Shown: piece after piece, positions 8,245-17,710 of the stretch
Layout: each line of letters starts with the position of its first letter
Numbering within the stretch: the first letter of the stretch is position 1
Origin: a virus
Length of the DNA: 22,084 nt
IMG/VR virus record: IMGVR_UViG_3300025671_000614
Span: 1-22,084 of that record
Strand: one strand, 5' to 3'
Notes under the pieces: model-generated
Databases searched by the model: none
What the model was told of the DNA's origin: nothing
Seen by the model: only the letters and a program-made list of their open reading frames with translations
Position numbers and translations under genes: made by a program

Positions 8245-10200
8245 TTAATTTAAATAGAAACTTTCACTATAATCTTTAAATGCAGATATCCATTGATTAG
8301 CCTGGCCATCTTCATTACTTCCATCTGCTTTATAACCCTCCTGTACAAGATAGTCTCTAAACCCTCCGACATTATTATTCCAAAAATTTGCATATAATTG
8401 AGGCATTTGATCAATCGGAATTCTTATGTAGTCAGTTGTTTGAATTGTGCGTTCTTCTGTTAATCCGAGCTGAGAGGAACCAACCATAGCAGCCACTTCA
8501 GAGCCAGCTTTACCGAAATCAGATGTTCCCTTTATATATACTGCCGCTGGCGATGCTTTTCCGTTTCTACCAAAACCTTCATCAAAATACAAAATACCAG
8601 TAACCTCATTTAATGTTCTATCATGAATTGTTGTTACATCGTCAATATTGTTTAAAAGAATATCTTTTCTACTAGGAGCACCTCCTTTTTTAAGAGTTCC
8701 TTGTTCAGACCTAAAAGTAACCGCTCCTGCTAAGTTATCCATTTGGTTATATAGAACATTATTTTTTAAAGAATCATTATAATTCGTAGACTCAATTTGC
8801 TGTCCGTTCTGGTTTATAGTTCTGTTGTTTTCAAAACTATCATTAGCTGCATTTCGAGCTTTACCTGCTGCGTCAATAGCCAATATTAAGTCGTTTTGTA
8901 TAGCTGATTTATTGAACTTACCTATCGTACTTGCAGTAGGAGCTCCAGGTCCTAATGAAATTTCAGGAACAGATGTCTGCATTACAGACGCATTAAATAC
9001 AGGAATTCCTGGAGGGGTTGATCCACTTCCATTATTTGACCAATATTCACGATAATTTACATCTAGACCCTGTAAAAATTTATCTCGCATAAAAGCTTTT
9101 GCAAGCTCTCTTTGCTGATCAGTTATGATTTCCTCACCTTGATCATCTAGTTGGATTGTAGTTGGGTCAATAATCAATCCGTTTTTCATTTCTGGAACAA
9201 GAAGTTCTCCCTTGTCATTATAAAATTGTGGGATCTCTTCCTCGTCGCCATTTTCATTTACAAACTTGCGCGTTCCATATATTTTTTTCAAATCCTCTTG
9301 CGTCATCCATTTATGACCAGGATCTCCAATAGCTTTACCGCCAAAATGTTGTGTTATGATTCTAACAACATCTTTGTCATCGGCCACTATTGAATCTAAT
9401 TCGTTTTCGATATTATTTCTTAGCTCAGGAACTTTTCTATTCTGTAGAACAGCTTGGAACATTATTTGACCACCTAAATCTTGAGTTTGATTATAGGGGA
9501 AAGCATAGTTTTGGCCCAATACCTTAAGGAAGTCTTTTACTCTTTCGTTAGGGTCAAACTTCAAATAAACATCGTCTTTACCTCCTGCTATATCAGTTAA
9601 TCGTCTTGTTTGTGTTGCCGTCTGAATCTTGCCTGATTGATCCGCATACTGAAAATTTCTAATCATAGAAGCATCATTGCCAATCATGCCAACTTGAACT
9701 GTATCTTGATACGGTATTCTTTCGCCTTTTTCATTGATTAAATATCGAGGCATTGGGCGATCTTTAATTAAAGTACGTATGTACTTATTTCTCCCATACT
9801 CATCCTGCTTATCTGCAGCTATAGCTTCATCATAAGCTTTAAGTTTTTTCGCTACAAGATCAGAAATATTACCAAGTTGGTTGGCTTGGCTTTGATAACT
9901 TGAGATTAATGCCGTTGCTTCAGATCTACTAATTTTACCTTCTCTGTTTGCCTGATGAGCAGCATAAGCAGCCTCTGTTAAGGATCTTGCTCCGCCAGCA
10001 TAAAGTTTATCAAGCTCTCCAGCCCCTGTTGCTTGAATGGTTGCAGATGCTTTTGCCAATTCAGATAGCTCTTTAGTACGAGCCTCCTGAACTTGCAATT
10101 TAATTTTATTGACATTCATCTGGCCGTCAAGATAGAATTGAGCTATCTTTTCAGCTTTTGTTGCAATAGGTTGCGTATATATTCCCCCTTGATAAGCCAT
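8245..10200 (-). CDS. Internal-virion / ejection-type protein (651 aa), gp15-like position
   Basis: Middle member of three consecutive genes (291, 651, 2399 aa) that I infer encode ejected internal proteins. Residues 1-135 are Ala/Gln/Lys-rich and almost wholly helical, probably coiled coil. They are followed by a charged mixed region (about 140-385), a Gly/Ser/Pro linker (about 388-425, NNGSGSTPPGIP), and a C-terminal part with beta-type and aromatic composition ending DYSESFYLN. There is no signal peptide, membrane segment or recognisable catalytic motif. Its size approaches that of T7 gp15 (747 residues), but I see no specific sequence match to that family. The ATG at 10200 follows the upstream stop by 5 nt, and 14 nt separate its stop from the next ATG, so all three genes are on one transcript. 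The function is drawn from order and composition only. Confidence 0.72.
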   Translation of the reverse strand: MAYQGGIYTQPIATKAEKIAQFYLDGQMNVNKIKLQVQEARTKELSELAKASATIQATGAGELDKLYAGGARSLTEAAYAAHQANREGKISRSEATALISSYQSQANQLGNISDLVAKKLKAYDEAIAADKQDEYGRNKYIRTLIKDRPMPRYLINEKGERIPYQDTVQVGMIGNDASMIRNFQYADQSGKIQTATQTRRLTDIAGGKDDVYLKFDPNERVKDFLKVLGQNYAFPYNQTQDLGGQIMFQAVLQNRKVPELRNNIENELDSIVADDKDVVRIITQHFGGKAIGDPGHKWMTQEDLKKIYGTRKFVNENGDEEEIPQFYNDKGELLVPEMKNGLIIDPTTIQLDDQGEEIITDQQRELAKAFMRDKFLQGLDVNYREYWSNNGSGSTPPGIPVFNASVMQTSVPEISLGPGAPTASTIGKFNKSAIQNDLILAIDAAGKARNAANDSFENNRTINQNGQQIESTNYNDSLKNNVLYNQMDNLAGAVTFRSEQGTLKKGGAPSRKDILLNNIDDVTTIHDRTLNEVTGILYFDEGFGRNGKASPAAVYIKGTSDFGKAGSEVAAMVGSSQLGLTEERTIQTTDYIRIPIDQMPQLYANFWNNNVGGFRDYLVQEGYKADGSNEDGQANQWISAFKDYSESFYLN

Positions 10201-10205
10201 TAGAA

Positions 10206-11081
10206 CTATCTATTTCTATTCATAAAATTAAAATAACCAGGCATAAAACCTCCAGAACTTTTACTGTTAGGAAAAACAACCCCATATTTCGGTGTAGTCG
10301 GCATATTATTTATTATGGAATTATTGATAGCCCCTTGAAGTCCGAATTGTGGATCATACATTGTGTTTCTTGGCTGCAATGAGCTAAAGGTATTGTCTAG
10401 TTGAGCAGAAAATGATTTTGCTGCCAATCTTGAATCAAGAGGTAAATCCTCAACCAATTTAGCTGTATCTGTAACGTCTTTTGCCGTTTTAGTAGCATTT
10501 GCAGCAGCTTCTGCAGCGTCTGCAGCGTCTTTTGCGTTCTTCACAGAACGTGGATCAATTCCTGCTTCAGCTAAAGCTGCTTCTCGCGCAGTGCCTGCAC
10601 TAACAACAGTCATAGCAACATCACTAAGTGCATCGCTTTTCATTTGAGCTCCAGCCATTGCTTGTTGCTTAAGAGATTGTAGTCGCTCTAAATCTCTAGC
10701 CTCTTGCATCTGTCTCATGGTTTGCTCTTCTTGTAGCCTAAGCATGTCTGCTTGAAATTCTTTGTCTAACATAGAAGTTAGTCCCTGTAATTGAGTTTTT
10801 TGAGCTTGCTGATATCCCATTCCTAAAATACCAAGAGCCCCAGCAATATCTCGACCTTGAGCAACATCACTTGTAGTTGCAAGCATTTCAGAAGTTCCAA
10901 TACGCAGCTGTCGTTCCGCTTCTAAAGAAGGCTTAATAGATGCAGCTAAATTAGTTAGATCTTGATATTTAAATTGGTCCAATCCGCTTTTAGCAGATGA
11001 AGCCATTTTTTCCCCTTGAATAAATTGATTTATACTGCTACCTGCACTTGCAATTAATCCTAATGTCGTTAAAAGAGCCAT
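10206..11081 (-). CDS. Internal-virion / ejection-type helical protein (291 aa), gp14-like position
   Basis: A helical protein with a short hydrophobic, small-residue N-terminus (residues 2-20, ALLTTLGLIASAGSSI), a second Gly/Ala-rich hydrophobic patch (79-90), a Gln/Met/Arg/Leu coiled coil (about 100-145), an Ala-rich amphipathic stretch (165-212) and a Gly/Asn/Phe-rich tail ending NFMNRNR. This pattern, with membrane-active helices and a coil in a short protein ahead of two larger core-type proteins, resembles the gp14-like ejection proteins of T7-type podoviruses, which enter the outer membrane during infection. The start at 11081 is an ATG. A 37-nt AT-rich gap upstream holds a promoter-like -7 element, and only 5 nt separate it from the 651-aa gene downstream. 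The role is inferred; an internal scaffold or chaperone is an alternative. Confidence 0.72.
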   Translation of the reverse strand: MALLTTLGLIASAGSSINQFIQGEKMASSAKSGLDQFKYQDLTNLAASIKPSLEAERQLRIGTSEMLATTSDVAQGRDIAGALGILGMGYQQAQKTQLQGLTSMLDKEFQADMLRLQEEQTMRQMQEARDLERLQSLKQQAMAGAQMKSDALSDVAMTVVSAGTAREAALAEAGIDPRSVKNAKDAADAAEAAANATKTAKDVTDTAKLVEDLPLDSRLAAKSFSAQLDNTFSSLQPRNTMYDPQFGLQGAINNSIINNMPTTPKYGVVFPNSKSSGGFMPGYFNFMNRNR

Positions 11082-11104
11082 TATTCTTGAGCTTTATAAT
11101 TATA

Positions 11105-11112
11105 CAAATATA
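11105..11112 (-). promoter_or_regulatory. Candidate internal promoter (-7 TATATTTG) before ejection-type genes
   Basis: On the minus strand TATATTTG matches the Bacteroidota -7 consensus TAnnTTTG, 23 nt before the ATG of the 291-aa gene. No exact TTG lies at the usual distance upstream. The nearest partial match is TTT at 11136-11134, giving a 21-nt spacer. It sits in a 37-nt AT-rich gap, one of only five gaps over 20 nt in the operon, and could boost expression of the last three genes. Confidence 0.35.
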
Positions 11113-11118
11113 CGAATT

Positions 11119-11877
11119 TTACATGTAGCTCTTAAACACCTCAGAGTTGACGGCGTATAGCTCTACAAAGTTTGTTGAATCATTTTGCAACAAGATGCTA
11201 GAGTAATATCCACGCAATCCATATGACTCAATTTGTGGGTCTTTAACTACAAAACAAAAATCATTTACTGAAGGTGCATTTATTATCGAAACAACGTTTA
11301 TGCTTGATCCAGATATTGTGTTAATCACCCCTACTTGAAGTGGGGTTCCTGAATTATCAAACCATAATTCATCACCTTCTTGTATTTGATTTGGAATCGC
11401 ATTGCCAAACACTATTTCAGTAGGCCCACCGCCACCGGTAACAGGCCCAATGCCTTGAATTGAAAGCTTGTTGTAATTGTTTTTATCACTAGCTTCGCGT
11501 CTAATATAGGCATACTTCATACCTTCTTTATCCTCAAACTTATAGTTCCCAGCAGATCCAATTTGACCAGACTCTAACTCAGAGTTAAGTGTTGCATACC
11601 ACTGAGTACTATTGGTCTCTAGTCCTAATGCCTTAAATAGCTTGACATCCGAAGGACCTTCATTAGCAGAAAATTTTATACGACACCCATCTATGCTTCC
11701 ATAAAAATTTGTTCGCTCTTCATTAGCATCATGCTCGTACAAATTACCGTTCTTAAAGGTATAAAATTTTGTCCCAAGTCTTTGTGTCCACTCAGGAATA
11801 TATGTATGAAATGAAGTCCACGCATTGTAAACCTCATCCCATGTTATTGTTCTTTGATCTGTTGATAATTGCGCCAT
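11119..11877 (-). CDS. Tail muzzle-associated module as a separate protein (252 aa)
   Basis: The N-terminal 100 residues carry a pattern I know from the C-terminal part of crAss-like and marine flavophage muzzle/stabilisation proteins: WTSFHTYIPEW (20-30), FYTFKNGNLYEHD (38-50), NFYG (57-60), then a DVKLFKALGLE-type segment (77-87) and KEGMKYAYIRRE. The remainder (about 130-252) is beta-rich and Gly/Ser/Asn-rich, with one glycine run (GGGGP). Here the module is its own gene, with an ATG at 11877, 3 nt after the stop of the 1389-aa tail gene. I infer that it assembles with that protein at the tail tip or muzzle. No signal peptide or catalytic motif is visible. The module identification is from memory of family patterns. 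Confidence 0.75.
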   Translation of the reverse strand: MAQLSTDQRTITWDEVYNAWTSFHTYIPEWTQRLGTKFYTFKNGNLYEHDANEERTNFYGSIDGCRIKFSANEGPSDVKLFKALGLETNSTQWYATLNSELESGQIGSAGNYKFEDKEGMKYAYIRREASDKNNYNKLSIQGIGPVTGGGGPTEIVFGNAIPNQIQEGDELWFDNSGTPLQVGVINTISGSSINVVSIINAPSVNDFCFVVKDPQIESYGLRGYYSSILLQNDSTNFVELYAVNSEVFKSYM

Positions 11878-11880
11878 ATC

Positions 11881-14800
11881 TTATCCTACGTAATCCCAAA
11901 TTAAAAATAAATTCTCACTAGTATTAGCCCTGTTGAATGTAAAGTTTCCAGAAACCAATGTACCGTTACCACTAGTAGTTACCGTTTGACTCACATAAGT
12001 TGCATTGTTTCTAATGTCAGCTGGAGTAAGTGTTGTTGAGCTACTAACTAAATAACCTAGTCTATGTGTGCCTTGTAAAAATTCTCCTGTATGAATATCT
12101 GAATTGACAAAAGATTGAATCACAACGACATCGCCATTATCTGGAACAATATCTGTACCCATGTCTCCGCTGACTGTTTCAAATCGCGTAACCCCATCAA
12201 AATCAAATATATCCAGCGTTGAATTTAATGCGCCATCAGCGTTAATTTTATATCTGTTTATCGTGGTTAATTCAGCGTACTCAGGAGAGTTCATTACAAG
12301 TAATGTAACATCCATTGTCTCAGGAATTGGACAGTCATGTGTTAGAGTTACAGTTGGATTATCGCCAACAGCTTGAATAGTAACAGAGGCTATTCCATCA
12401 GCATCTAAGTCTCCTTGACTTACTGCAAAAGAAATAGTTCCGCTGCCTGTAAGACCGTCATTAGTAAATAATGTTCCATTATGAACAATTGAAATATTAA
12501 TTTCAGCAGAAGTTACATAATCAATATTTACAGTGCCAGGATAATTAGCAATTTCAAAGTCATAAGTATATGTTCCACTTACGTCTCGCGTAAGTACTGT
12601 GCCGCATTCAATATTACTTGTTGGAATAATTTGTCCTTCATCAGTCATCGTCAATACGTATTGATGATTTCTTGGATCAAATCCTCCTAGGTTAAACTTG
12701 TTTTTATTTCCAATTAAAAACTCTTTAAAAAATGACTTCATACCTGCGTATGAAATTGGAGTAATGCCTTCGTTGTTGAGACTCAATACTGCTCCCCTAT
12801 TAGCGTCAGTAAAATACACACGGCCCTCATAAGTAGCAAAACTTTCTGGGTTTGTGGATATACCATATTCTCCAGAGTACGGAACATCTTGCCCAAGCAC
12901 TTGCTCTATTTGAGTCAAACTACCAGACCCATCAGGACTAGTTAAAATGTTTTTCTCATATAACACCTTAGACACTCGGTCTTCTTGGAAAACAATTAAA
13001 TCTCGTTCTCTAGCAAATATCTTTTGAATACCTCCATATTTAGAATCTAGATTCTTAGATATACCTCGTCCAGTATTAAATTCATTAAGGCTATTATATC
13101 CAGTATCCTCGCTAAAAGAACCACTATAGATAAGCCTGTTTTTATCTGCTCGACTAGCATACCCATCAATCAAGGCAATATTGGGGCGAGTTTTTAAAGT
13201 AATATATGGCTTGAATCTGCCATCTAAAATTCTTGATGCTTCAACACCATTGCCAAAAGAATAACAATTTCCAGCAGATAAAGAAACAATTGCTGGGTCT
13301 GAAGAATTTTGATTCTGTAAATTTCCTTGGTGATATCCAGCTTCAATCGTAAATGTTTGTTCTGTCTCGTAATAAATATCTGTGTTTTCTTCAATCGGCT
13401 CAGTTTCAAAAACTACTAAGTCCTGAAACAATGCCGTTCTTATTCTAGCACGAAATGTTGCTCTATCAGATCCATTAATAAATCTATCAGTTGTAACCTT
13501 ACATCTCCACCTATCACCGACCTTATAAATAATAATCGCAAATTCAAACGACGCCCTAATTGGTATATCGTATCTTCTTGCATTTGGATCGCCAGACTCT
13601 GTAATTGTTGTGTAAACATAATTTGTCTGAGCATCTAAAAATTTTGCAAAACAATGATCATTTCCGGTTGTAACGTAATCTGATTGAGCATCATATTCTT
13701 CATTGAAAACATCTGTAAGAGTATCATAAACAATACCGCCAACAGCCTCTTGTTCTGTATGCAAAAAATCAAGGGTTATTTTAGCGCCACGGGGTATTGT
13801 TAAATCAGTATAAGTGCCTGTAGATTCACTATATGATTGATAAAATCCAGAAGTATTGCTTGCTGGCAAAACAACAGTAGTGTATCCGTTCTGACCAGAT
13901 CCTATATAACTTCCACGATAATAATCAACATTTCTATCCGTATCAAAAACCATCGCAAAGTTCAAAGGACGAATTTTCATGTATGTCCCAGCCTTTTCAA
14001 TAATGGCATTGCCATCATTATCCTCATTCCCTTCAATCCATCCTTCTCCTGAGGTGTTTTGGTCTGCTCCTGTTTTTTGACTAATTTCTAAAACTTTGCA
14101 TCGAACAAGATCTGTAAGAGGCCCGCTATTATCGCGCTTTACAATTAATGTCTGGCCTTCTTCAACTTTTTTAGCATTTGCTCCTTGCATTAAAACGTAA
14201 ACATCTAAACCATCTTGATAATACTCCGTAGCGTATATGGTATAATATTCTTGCTTACTGCTTTTTATAAAGAACTTGTATCTGTCAGCCCAATAAGGAG
14301 GCAAATTATTTACTGTAATCTTAAAAGAATTTATATTTACAGATTGTCTTATTGGAACAAATACCTCGGATTCGCTATCTGGCACGTTTTCTAAAGGAAG
14401 CAATACACTGCTGTATCTACCAAATCGATCCAAATAAACAATTCCAACCTCATAAGTTGTGTTCGATTTTAGAGACAACTGAACAGCTTTTTTCCTATAG
14501 GTAATTATTGAAGGATCTTGCCAATAAAATGCTTCATTAGCAGTCCCCGTTGTTGTTGTGTATTCAATAAAAGGATTTGCCAGAGTAAAAGCCGTTGAAG
14601 TTGGAGGGGTACTTAATGATAAAGTTGGTCCAGAAAAAGTTTTTGATACCTCATCAGGGTGAGGTACTGTATTAACGTTTAACTGAAAGCTACTTTGAAG
14701 CTGCTCTAAAGCCGCAACAAACTCGTCAGAAGCACACAAATCAATTACTGAAGAATAGTTTTGTAGTAATATTACTGTGGCTTGAATATAAGCTGCTCCA

Positions 14801-16050
14801 CCAAAATAATCTGGAGGACCAACTACTTGATTAGAAAATAAATTCAATCCAAACCTAATGCTGCTACCTTTAATTAAATCTAATCCAGACAAATTAAAAG
14901 TTACAAGCTGCCCCTGGCCAGTTGTAATAGTCCCAGCAATATCAGTTCCTTCCTGAGTTTCTGATACTAGCTCAACGTTGTAATCAATTTTAATGTTTTG
15001 AGCATCACCCTCAGTACGTACTAAATCATACTGACTAGTCGTATTACCAAAAACAATACGATCTTCAATAATATCTTGGGCCTTTGCAGTTAAGGGAACA
15101 TCGTCAAATATCCGGAGTACCTCATCCGCAGGCAGCGTCTTAAATATTTTTTTATTAAAAAACTCATAGGTCTGAACCGAGTTGTCAGGTATATTGCTTT
15201 CATCTTTATTAATGTTATCGATAACATATATTGTTGGCTCATTAGCTACTTTAAACAAAAGCTGAACATCTGTAACTCTTTTATCTCCAGCATTATACGA
15301 TAATCTATATCCATTATATAAACTCTCCATGCCAAGGTTTTCCATGGACGCATAGTCCAAATCAAATTCCCCTGGAACAAATTGGTAATTGGTAAATGCA
15401 GAAGGCGCAGAATACTCGTTATCTAAATATTTGTAGCGATATGCAAATGCAAAAAAGTTTTCTTTTAAACTGTTTTCTGCATCAGTAGCTGTGTTGAAAG
15501 GAGTTACACTTGGAGCAAAACGTGGAGGTTTTTTATACAAAGAAATATCGTCCTCGTTAAATCCATTAACACCATAGGTCTTAGCTCTCTTAATGTTCAC
15601 CATTCTTGGCGGATTAATGCCATCAGTAAATAACAAAAGTTTATCTTTTCTAGAGGTGTTGTAAAGAATATTTACCCCAGTAATTTTATACTTAGCGTTA
15701 AAATTTAAAACTTGCAGATTTCCAGATCTTTCGTCCGCTAAAATAGTTGTGGTTAATTGCTTTAAAGCATCGTATTCAAAGACATAAGAATACCCAAGAC
15801 TATTAACAATAAACCAATATATTTTTTCCTCGGCCTCATCAGCTACAGAGCCAATACATATCGGAGTGTTTGTTACTGGGATATTAGTTAGCTTGACATT
15901 TCCCTTTTCATTTTCTATTGCGCCAGCATCAGAGCCACTAGTGTTGAGCACACGAATATTATAACCTTCAATGAATTCGCCTTTTTGAATAAGACGCTCA
16001 TCGACGTCTTTATTCATCTTGCCCGTCGAGAATACGTTTTTAATCTTCAT
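11881..16050 (-). CDS. Muzzle / tail stabilisation-type protein (1389 aa)
   Basis: The start (residues 8-33, with GKMNKDVDERL and Gly-Glu-Phe then Asn-Ile-Arg-Val) is the typical opening of large tail stabilisation or muzzle proteins in crAss-like and other podoviruses (P22 gp10 / crAss muzzle type), in which the protein closes or extends the tail below the ring proteins. The bulk is beta-rich, as expected for propeller or sandwich domains. A conserved-looking FNLGGFDPRNHQYVLTM lies near residues 1117-1133. It is followed by a beta-sandwich-like segment bracketed by Cys1149 and Cys1240, then a final domain of about 140 residues ending LFLIWDYVG, as in adhesive or receptor-binding modules. ATG at 16050; only 1 nt separates it from the ring-type gene before it. 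I infer a surface-exposed tail component with possible carbohydrate binding. It could alternatively be described as a tail-hub or tail-spike scaffold. Confidence 0.82.
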   Translation of the reverse strand: MKIKNVFSTGKMNKDVDERLIQKGEFIEGYNIRVLNTSGSDAGAIENEKGNVKLTNIPVTNTPICIGSVADEAEEKIYWFIVNSLGYSYVFEYDALKQLTTTILADERSGNLQVLNFNAKYKITGVNILYNTSRKDKLLLFTDGINPPRMVNIKRAKTYGVNGFNEDDISLYKKPPRFAPSVTPFNTATDAENSLKENFFAFAYRYKYLDNEYSAPSAFTNYQFVPGEFDLDYASMENLGMESLYNGYRLSYNAGDKRVTDVQLLFKVANEPTIYVIDNINKDESNIPDNSVQTYEFFNKKIFKTLPADEVLRIFDDVPLTAKAQDIIEDRIVFGNTTSQYDLVRTEGDAQNIKIDYNVELVSETQEGTDIAGTITTGQGQLVTFNLSGLDLIKGSSIRFGLNLFSNQVVGPPDYFGGAAYIQATVILLQNYSSVIDLCASDEFVAALEQLQSSFQLNVNTVPHPDEVSKTFSGPTLSLSTPPTSTAFTLANPFIEYTTTTGTANEAFYWQDPSIITYRKKAVQLSLKSNTTYEVGIVYLDRFGRYSSVLLPLENVPDSESEVFVPIRQSVNINSFKITVNNLPPYWADRYKFFIKSSKQEYYTIYATEYYQDGLDVYVLMQGANAKKVEEGQTLIVKRDNSGPLTDLVRCKVLEISQKTGADQNTSGEGWIEGNEDNDGNAIIEKAGTYMKIRPLNFAMVFDTDRNVDYYRGSYIGSGQNGYTTVVLPASNTSGFYQSYSESTGTYTDLTIPRGAKITLDFLHTEQEAVGGIVYDTLTDVFNEEYDAQSDYVTTGNDHCFAKFLDAQTNYVYTTITESGDPNARRYDIPIRASFEFAIIIYKVGDRWRCKVTTDRFINGSDRATFRARIRTALFQDLVVFETEPIEENTDIYYETEQTFTIEAGYHQGNLQNQNSSDPAIVSLSAGNCYSFGNGVEASRILDGRFKPYITLKTRPNIALIDGYASRADKNRLIYSGSFSEDTGYNSLNEFNTGRGISKNLDSKYGGIQKIFARERDLIVFQEDRVSKVLYEKNILTSPDGSGSLTQIEQVLGQDVPYSGEYGISTNPESFATYEGRVYFTDANRGAVLSLNNEGITPISYAGMKSFFKEFLIGNKNKFNLGGFDPRNHQYVLTMTDEGQIIPTSNIECGTVLTRDVSGTYTYDFEIANYPGTVNIDYVTSAEINISIVHNGTLFTNDGLTGSGTISFAVSQGDLDADGIASVTIQAVGDNPTVTLTHDCPIPETMDVTLLVMNSPEYAELTTINRYKINADGALNSTLDIFDFDGVTRFETVSGDMGTDIVPDNGDVVVIQSFVNSDIHTGEFLQGTHRLGYLVSSSTTLTPADIRNNATYVSQTVTTSGNGTLVSGNFTFNRANTSENLFLIWDYVG

Positions 16051-16051
16051 A

Positions 16052-16942
16052 CTACTTTATCCACTTATCTCGTCCTCGTAGAATCTGAGTAAGTTCGCCT
16101 AGTTTAATAGAGTTCAATCTAATCTTTGTGTTGCGTAATGATGCTGAAGCTTGCTTCTGAGCTCTACGCACAATGTATTCTTGTACACCAAACTTTTGTT
16201 TTAATACGCTAGACACAAGATAGTCGTACATGTAATTCTCTGCTAATTTATGAATCTTTATATCTCCGTCAGACAAAGCGTAAAGACCGTCAGACACATA
16301 TTCAATAATAATTTGCTTACCAGATAAATCTGAACTAAACAAAATAAACCCACGGTCTTTATCTAAACGATAGCTTCCATTGTGATTAGCAGTTGCAGTG
16401 TCTAAACCAAATCGCTTGCCAAGTAAATTTGTATCAGGCTCAACAACAGTTCTTCCAGAATGTTGATTTCTCCAATTAGTTTCGATTACAGGGGTTCCAG
16501 TTAGCGCATTGTCATTGTTATCCATAAGGATATTTTTCTGCGCTGTATTGTCCTGTAAATAACTAATAGGTGTAGATGTATTGAAGTTCTCTGGAATCAT
16601 TCTAGCCGTACCATCTTCTCCAACATAAGCTACTTTAACTGCACTAACAAAATCGTGTGGTAAATGCATCTTTAAATTGTCAGGTAATTCAGCTTCGAAT
16701 CCACGAATCTCTCGCAATGCATCATAATGTAATTCCTGCAAACCACGCTTGGCATGAAAGACAATTTCATTTCTATCAGCTTTATTAATGACCTTATCAT
16801 CACCAACATAAGTGAGCATAAAGTTATTTATGATGTCTTTCAGCAAGACATACTGATACGTTCCCCAGTTTTCGTCTGTAGGATTATTACCATTGTTTTG
16901 GTAGTATTCCCTTTGATCTATATATGTTCCAATTATTGGCAT
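16052..16942 (-). CDS. Head-to-tail ring / connector-type structural protein (296 aa)
   Basis: Residues 44-118 (YVGDDKVINKADRNEIVFHAKRG followed by ELHYDAL, then LPHDFVSAVKVAYVGEDG) match the pattern of ring or tail-tubular structural proteins in crAss-like and related podoviruses. In these, a helical bundle carries a beta segment that packs against the neighbouring subunit. The C-terminal 60 residues are helical and basic (KLAENYMYDYLVSSVL to the end). No membrane or signal segment is seen. The start is an ATG at 16942, 3 nt after the preceding stop, and the stop at 16052 is one base before the muzzle-type gene start. I infer that it forms one of the rings between the portal and the muzzle. 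The exact ring level cannot be told from sequence alone. Confidence 0.78.
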   Translation of the reverse strand: MPIIGTYIDQREYYQNNGNNPTDENWGTYQYVLLKDIINNFMLTYVGDDKVINKADRNEIVFHAKRGLQELHYDALREIRGFEAELPDNLKMHLPHDFVSAVKVAYVGEDGTARMIPENFNTSTPISYLQDNTAQKNILMDNNDNALTGTPVIETNWRNQHSGRTVVEPDTNLLGKRFGLDTATANHNGSYRLDKDRGFILFSSDLSGKQIIIEYVSDGLYALSDGDIKIHKLAENYMYDYLVSSVLKQKFGVQEYIVRRAQKQASASLRNTKIRLNSIKLGELTQILRGRDKWIK

Positions 16943-16945
16943 AGG

Positions 16946-17686
16946 TTATGAATTTTCTTTGGCGTATTCTATCTGCTCTTGCTGCGCAGTTAATTGTACG
17001 ACTTCTGTTTCTCGTATACTTAGTCCAGCATACTTACATATCTTGATGATTAACTCTGTCTCATCCTCCTCAGATATTTCAAAATCTGTGCTAGTGGCAG
17101 AGTTGTAAACAGGATCCCCTCCTACAGAAACATACCCCCAGTGCGGATCGACAGGCTTACGAATGTAATTAGCCTGTACGGTTTGCGATATACTTAAAGG
17201 TCGTACGTATATATTATTGCCTTTTCGTACGTATATAGGGTAGGTCAGTGTTGGCGTGGTGTAGTTGCTGTTCACAATCATATCAAACTTGTGTGGCGCA
17301 ACTGGCTGAATTACAGTTCCTCCAGATTGAATTACGTCTGTGCCAAATCCTCCTTGATAGGTAAGATTAATTAATTTATATAAGTCAGCAGGAAGCAAGA
17401 AGTAATCGCGCTCTTCCGGTGGAGGAACATTATCGACATACGTCAACGCAACATTTTCATAGAAAATATCAATTTTATTCTGTATATGCTGGACAGTATC
17501 GCCATAGTTCAGAGCTTTTTTGCGAACATTTTGCATTGCCATAGCTTTTGAGTAGTCAGAAAAATATGACTCAAAAATTTCTAGCTGGGCTAATTTTGCA
17601 AAATAATCAAATTCTGATGGAGATACATATCCTCTGTTGTCCTTGTTAAGCAAAAACATAACAGTATTTCTGACGCTATTAATCAT
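16946..17686 (-). CDS. Head-to-tail ring / adaptor-type structural protein (246 aa)
   Basis: The N-terminal pattern (residues 14-42: NKDNRGYVSPSEFDYFAKL and then EIFESYF) and the C-terminal helix with SIRETEVVQ (about 223-231) resemble a structural protein found next to the ring protein in crAss-like and marine Bacteroidota podoviruses. The middle is beta-rich, with a YVRKGNNIYVRP hairpin-like part. I infer an adaptor or ring component at the portal-tail junction. The ATG at 17686 lies just downstream of a strong terminator and a promoter-like element, making this the first gene of the tail segment. Spacing to the next gene is 3 nt. Assignment as ring protein rather than head-completion protein is uncertain. 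Confidence 0.76.
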   Translation of the reverse strand: MINSVRNTVMFLLNKDNRGYVSPSEFDYFAKLAQLEIFESYFSDYSKAMAMQNVRKKALNYGDTVQHIQNKIDIFYENVALTYVDNVPPPEERDYFLLPADLYKLINLTYQGGFGTDVIQSGGTVIQPVAPHKFDMIVNSNYTTPTLTYPIYVRKGNNIYVRPLSISQTVQANYIRKPVDPHWGYVSVGGDPVYNSATSTDFEISEEDETELIIKICKYAGLSIRETEVVQLTAQQEQIEYAKENS

Positions 17687-17701
17687 AGGATATATTTTCT
17701 A

Positions 17702-17709
17702 CAAAAGTA
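17702..17709 (-). promoter_or_regulatory. Candidate promoter (-7 TACTTTTG) for tail genes after terminator
   Basis: On the minus strand TACTTTTG matches TAnnTTTG and lies directly after the T run of the terminator at 17711-17741. A TTTG at 17729-17726, inside the terminator hairpin, could serve as the -33 element with a 16-nt spacer, slightly short of the usual 17-23. The predicted start would leave an untranslated leader of about ten nucleotides before the ATG at 17686. Terminator then promoter is a sensible arrangement for restarting transcription at the tail genes. Confidence 0.4.
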
Positions 17710-17710
17710 C

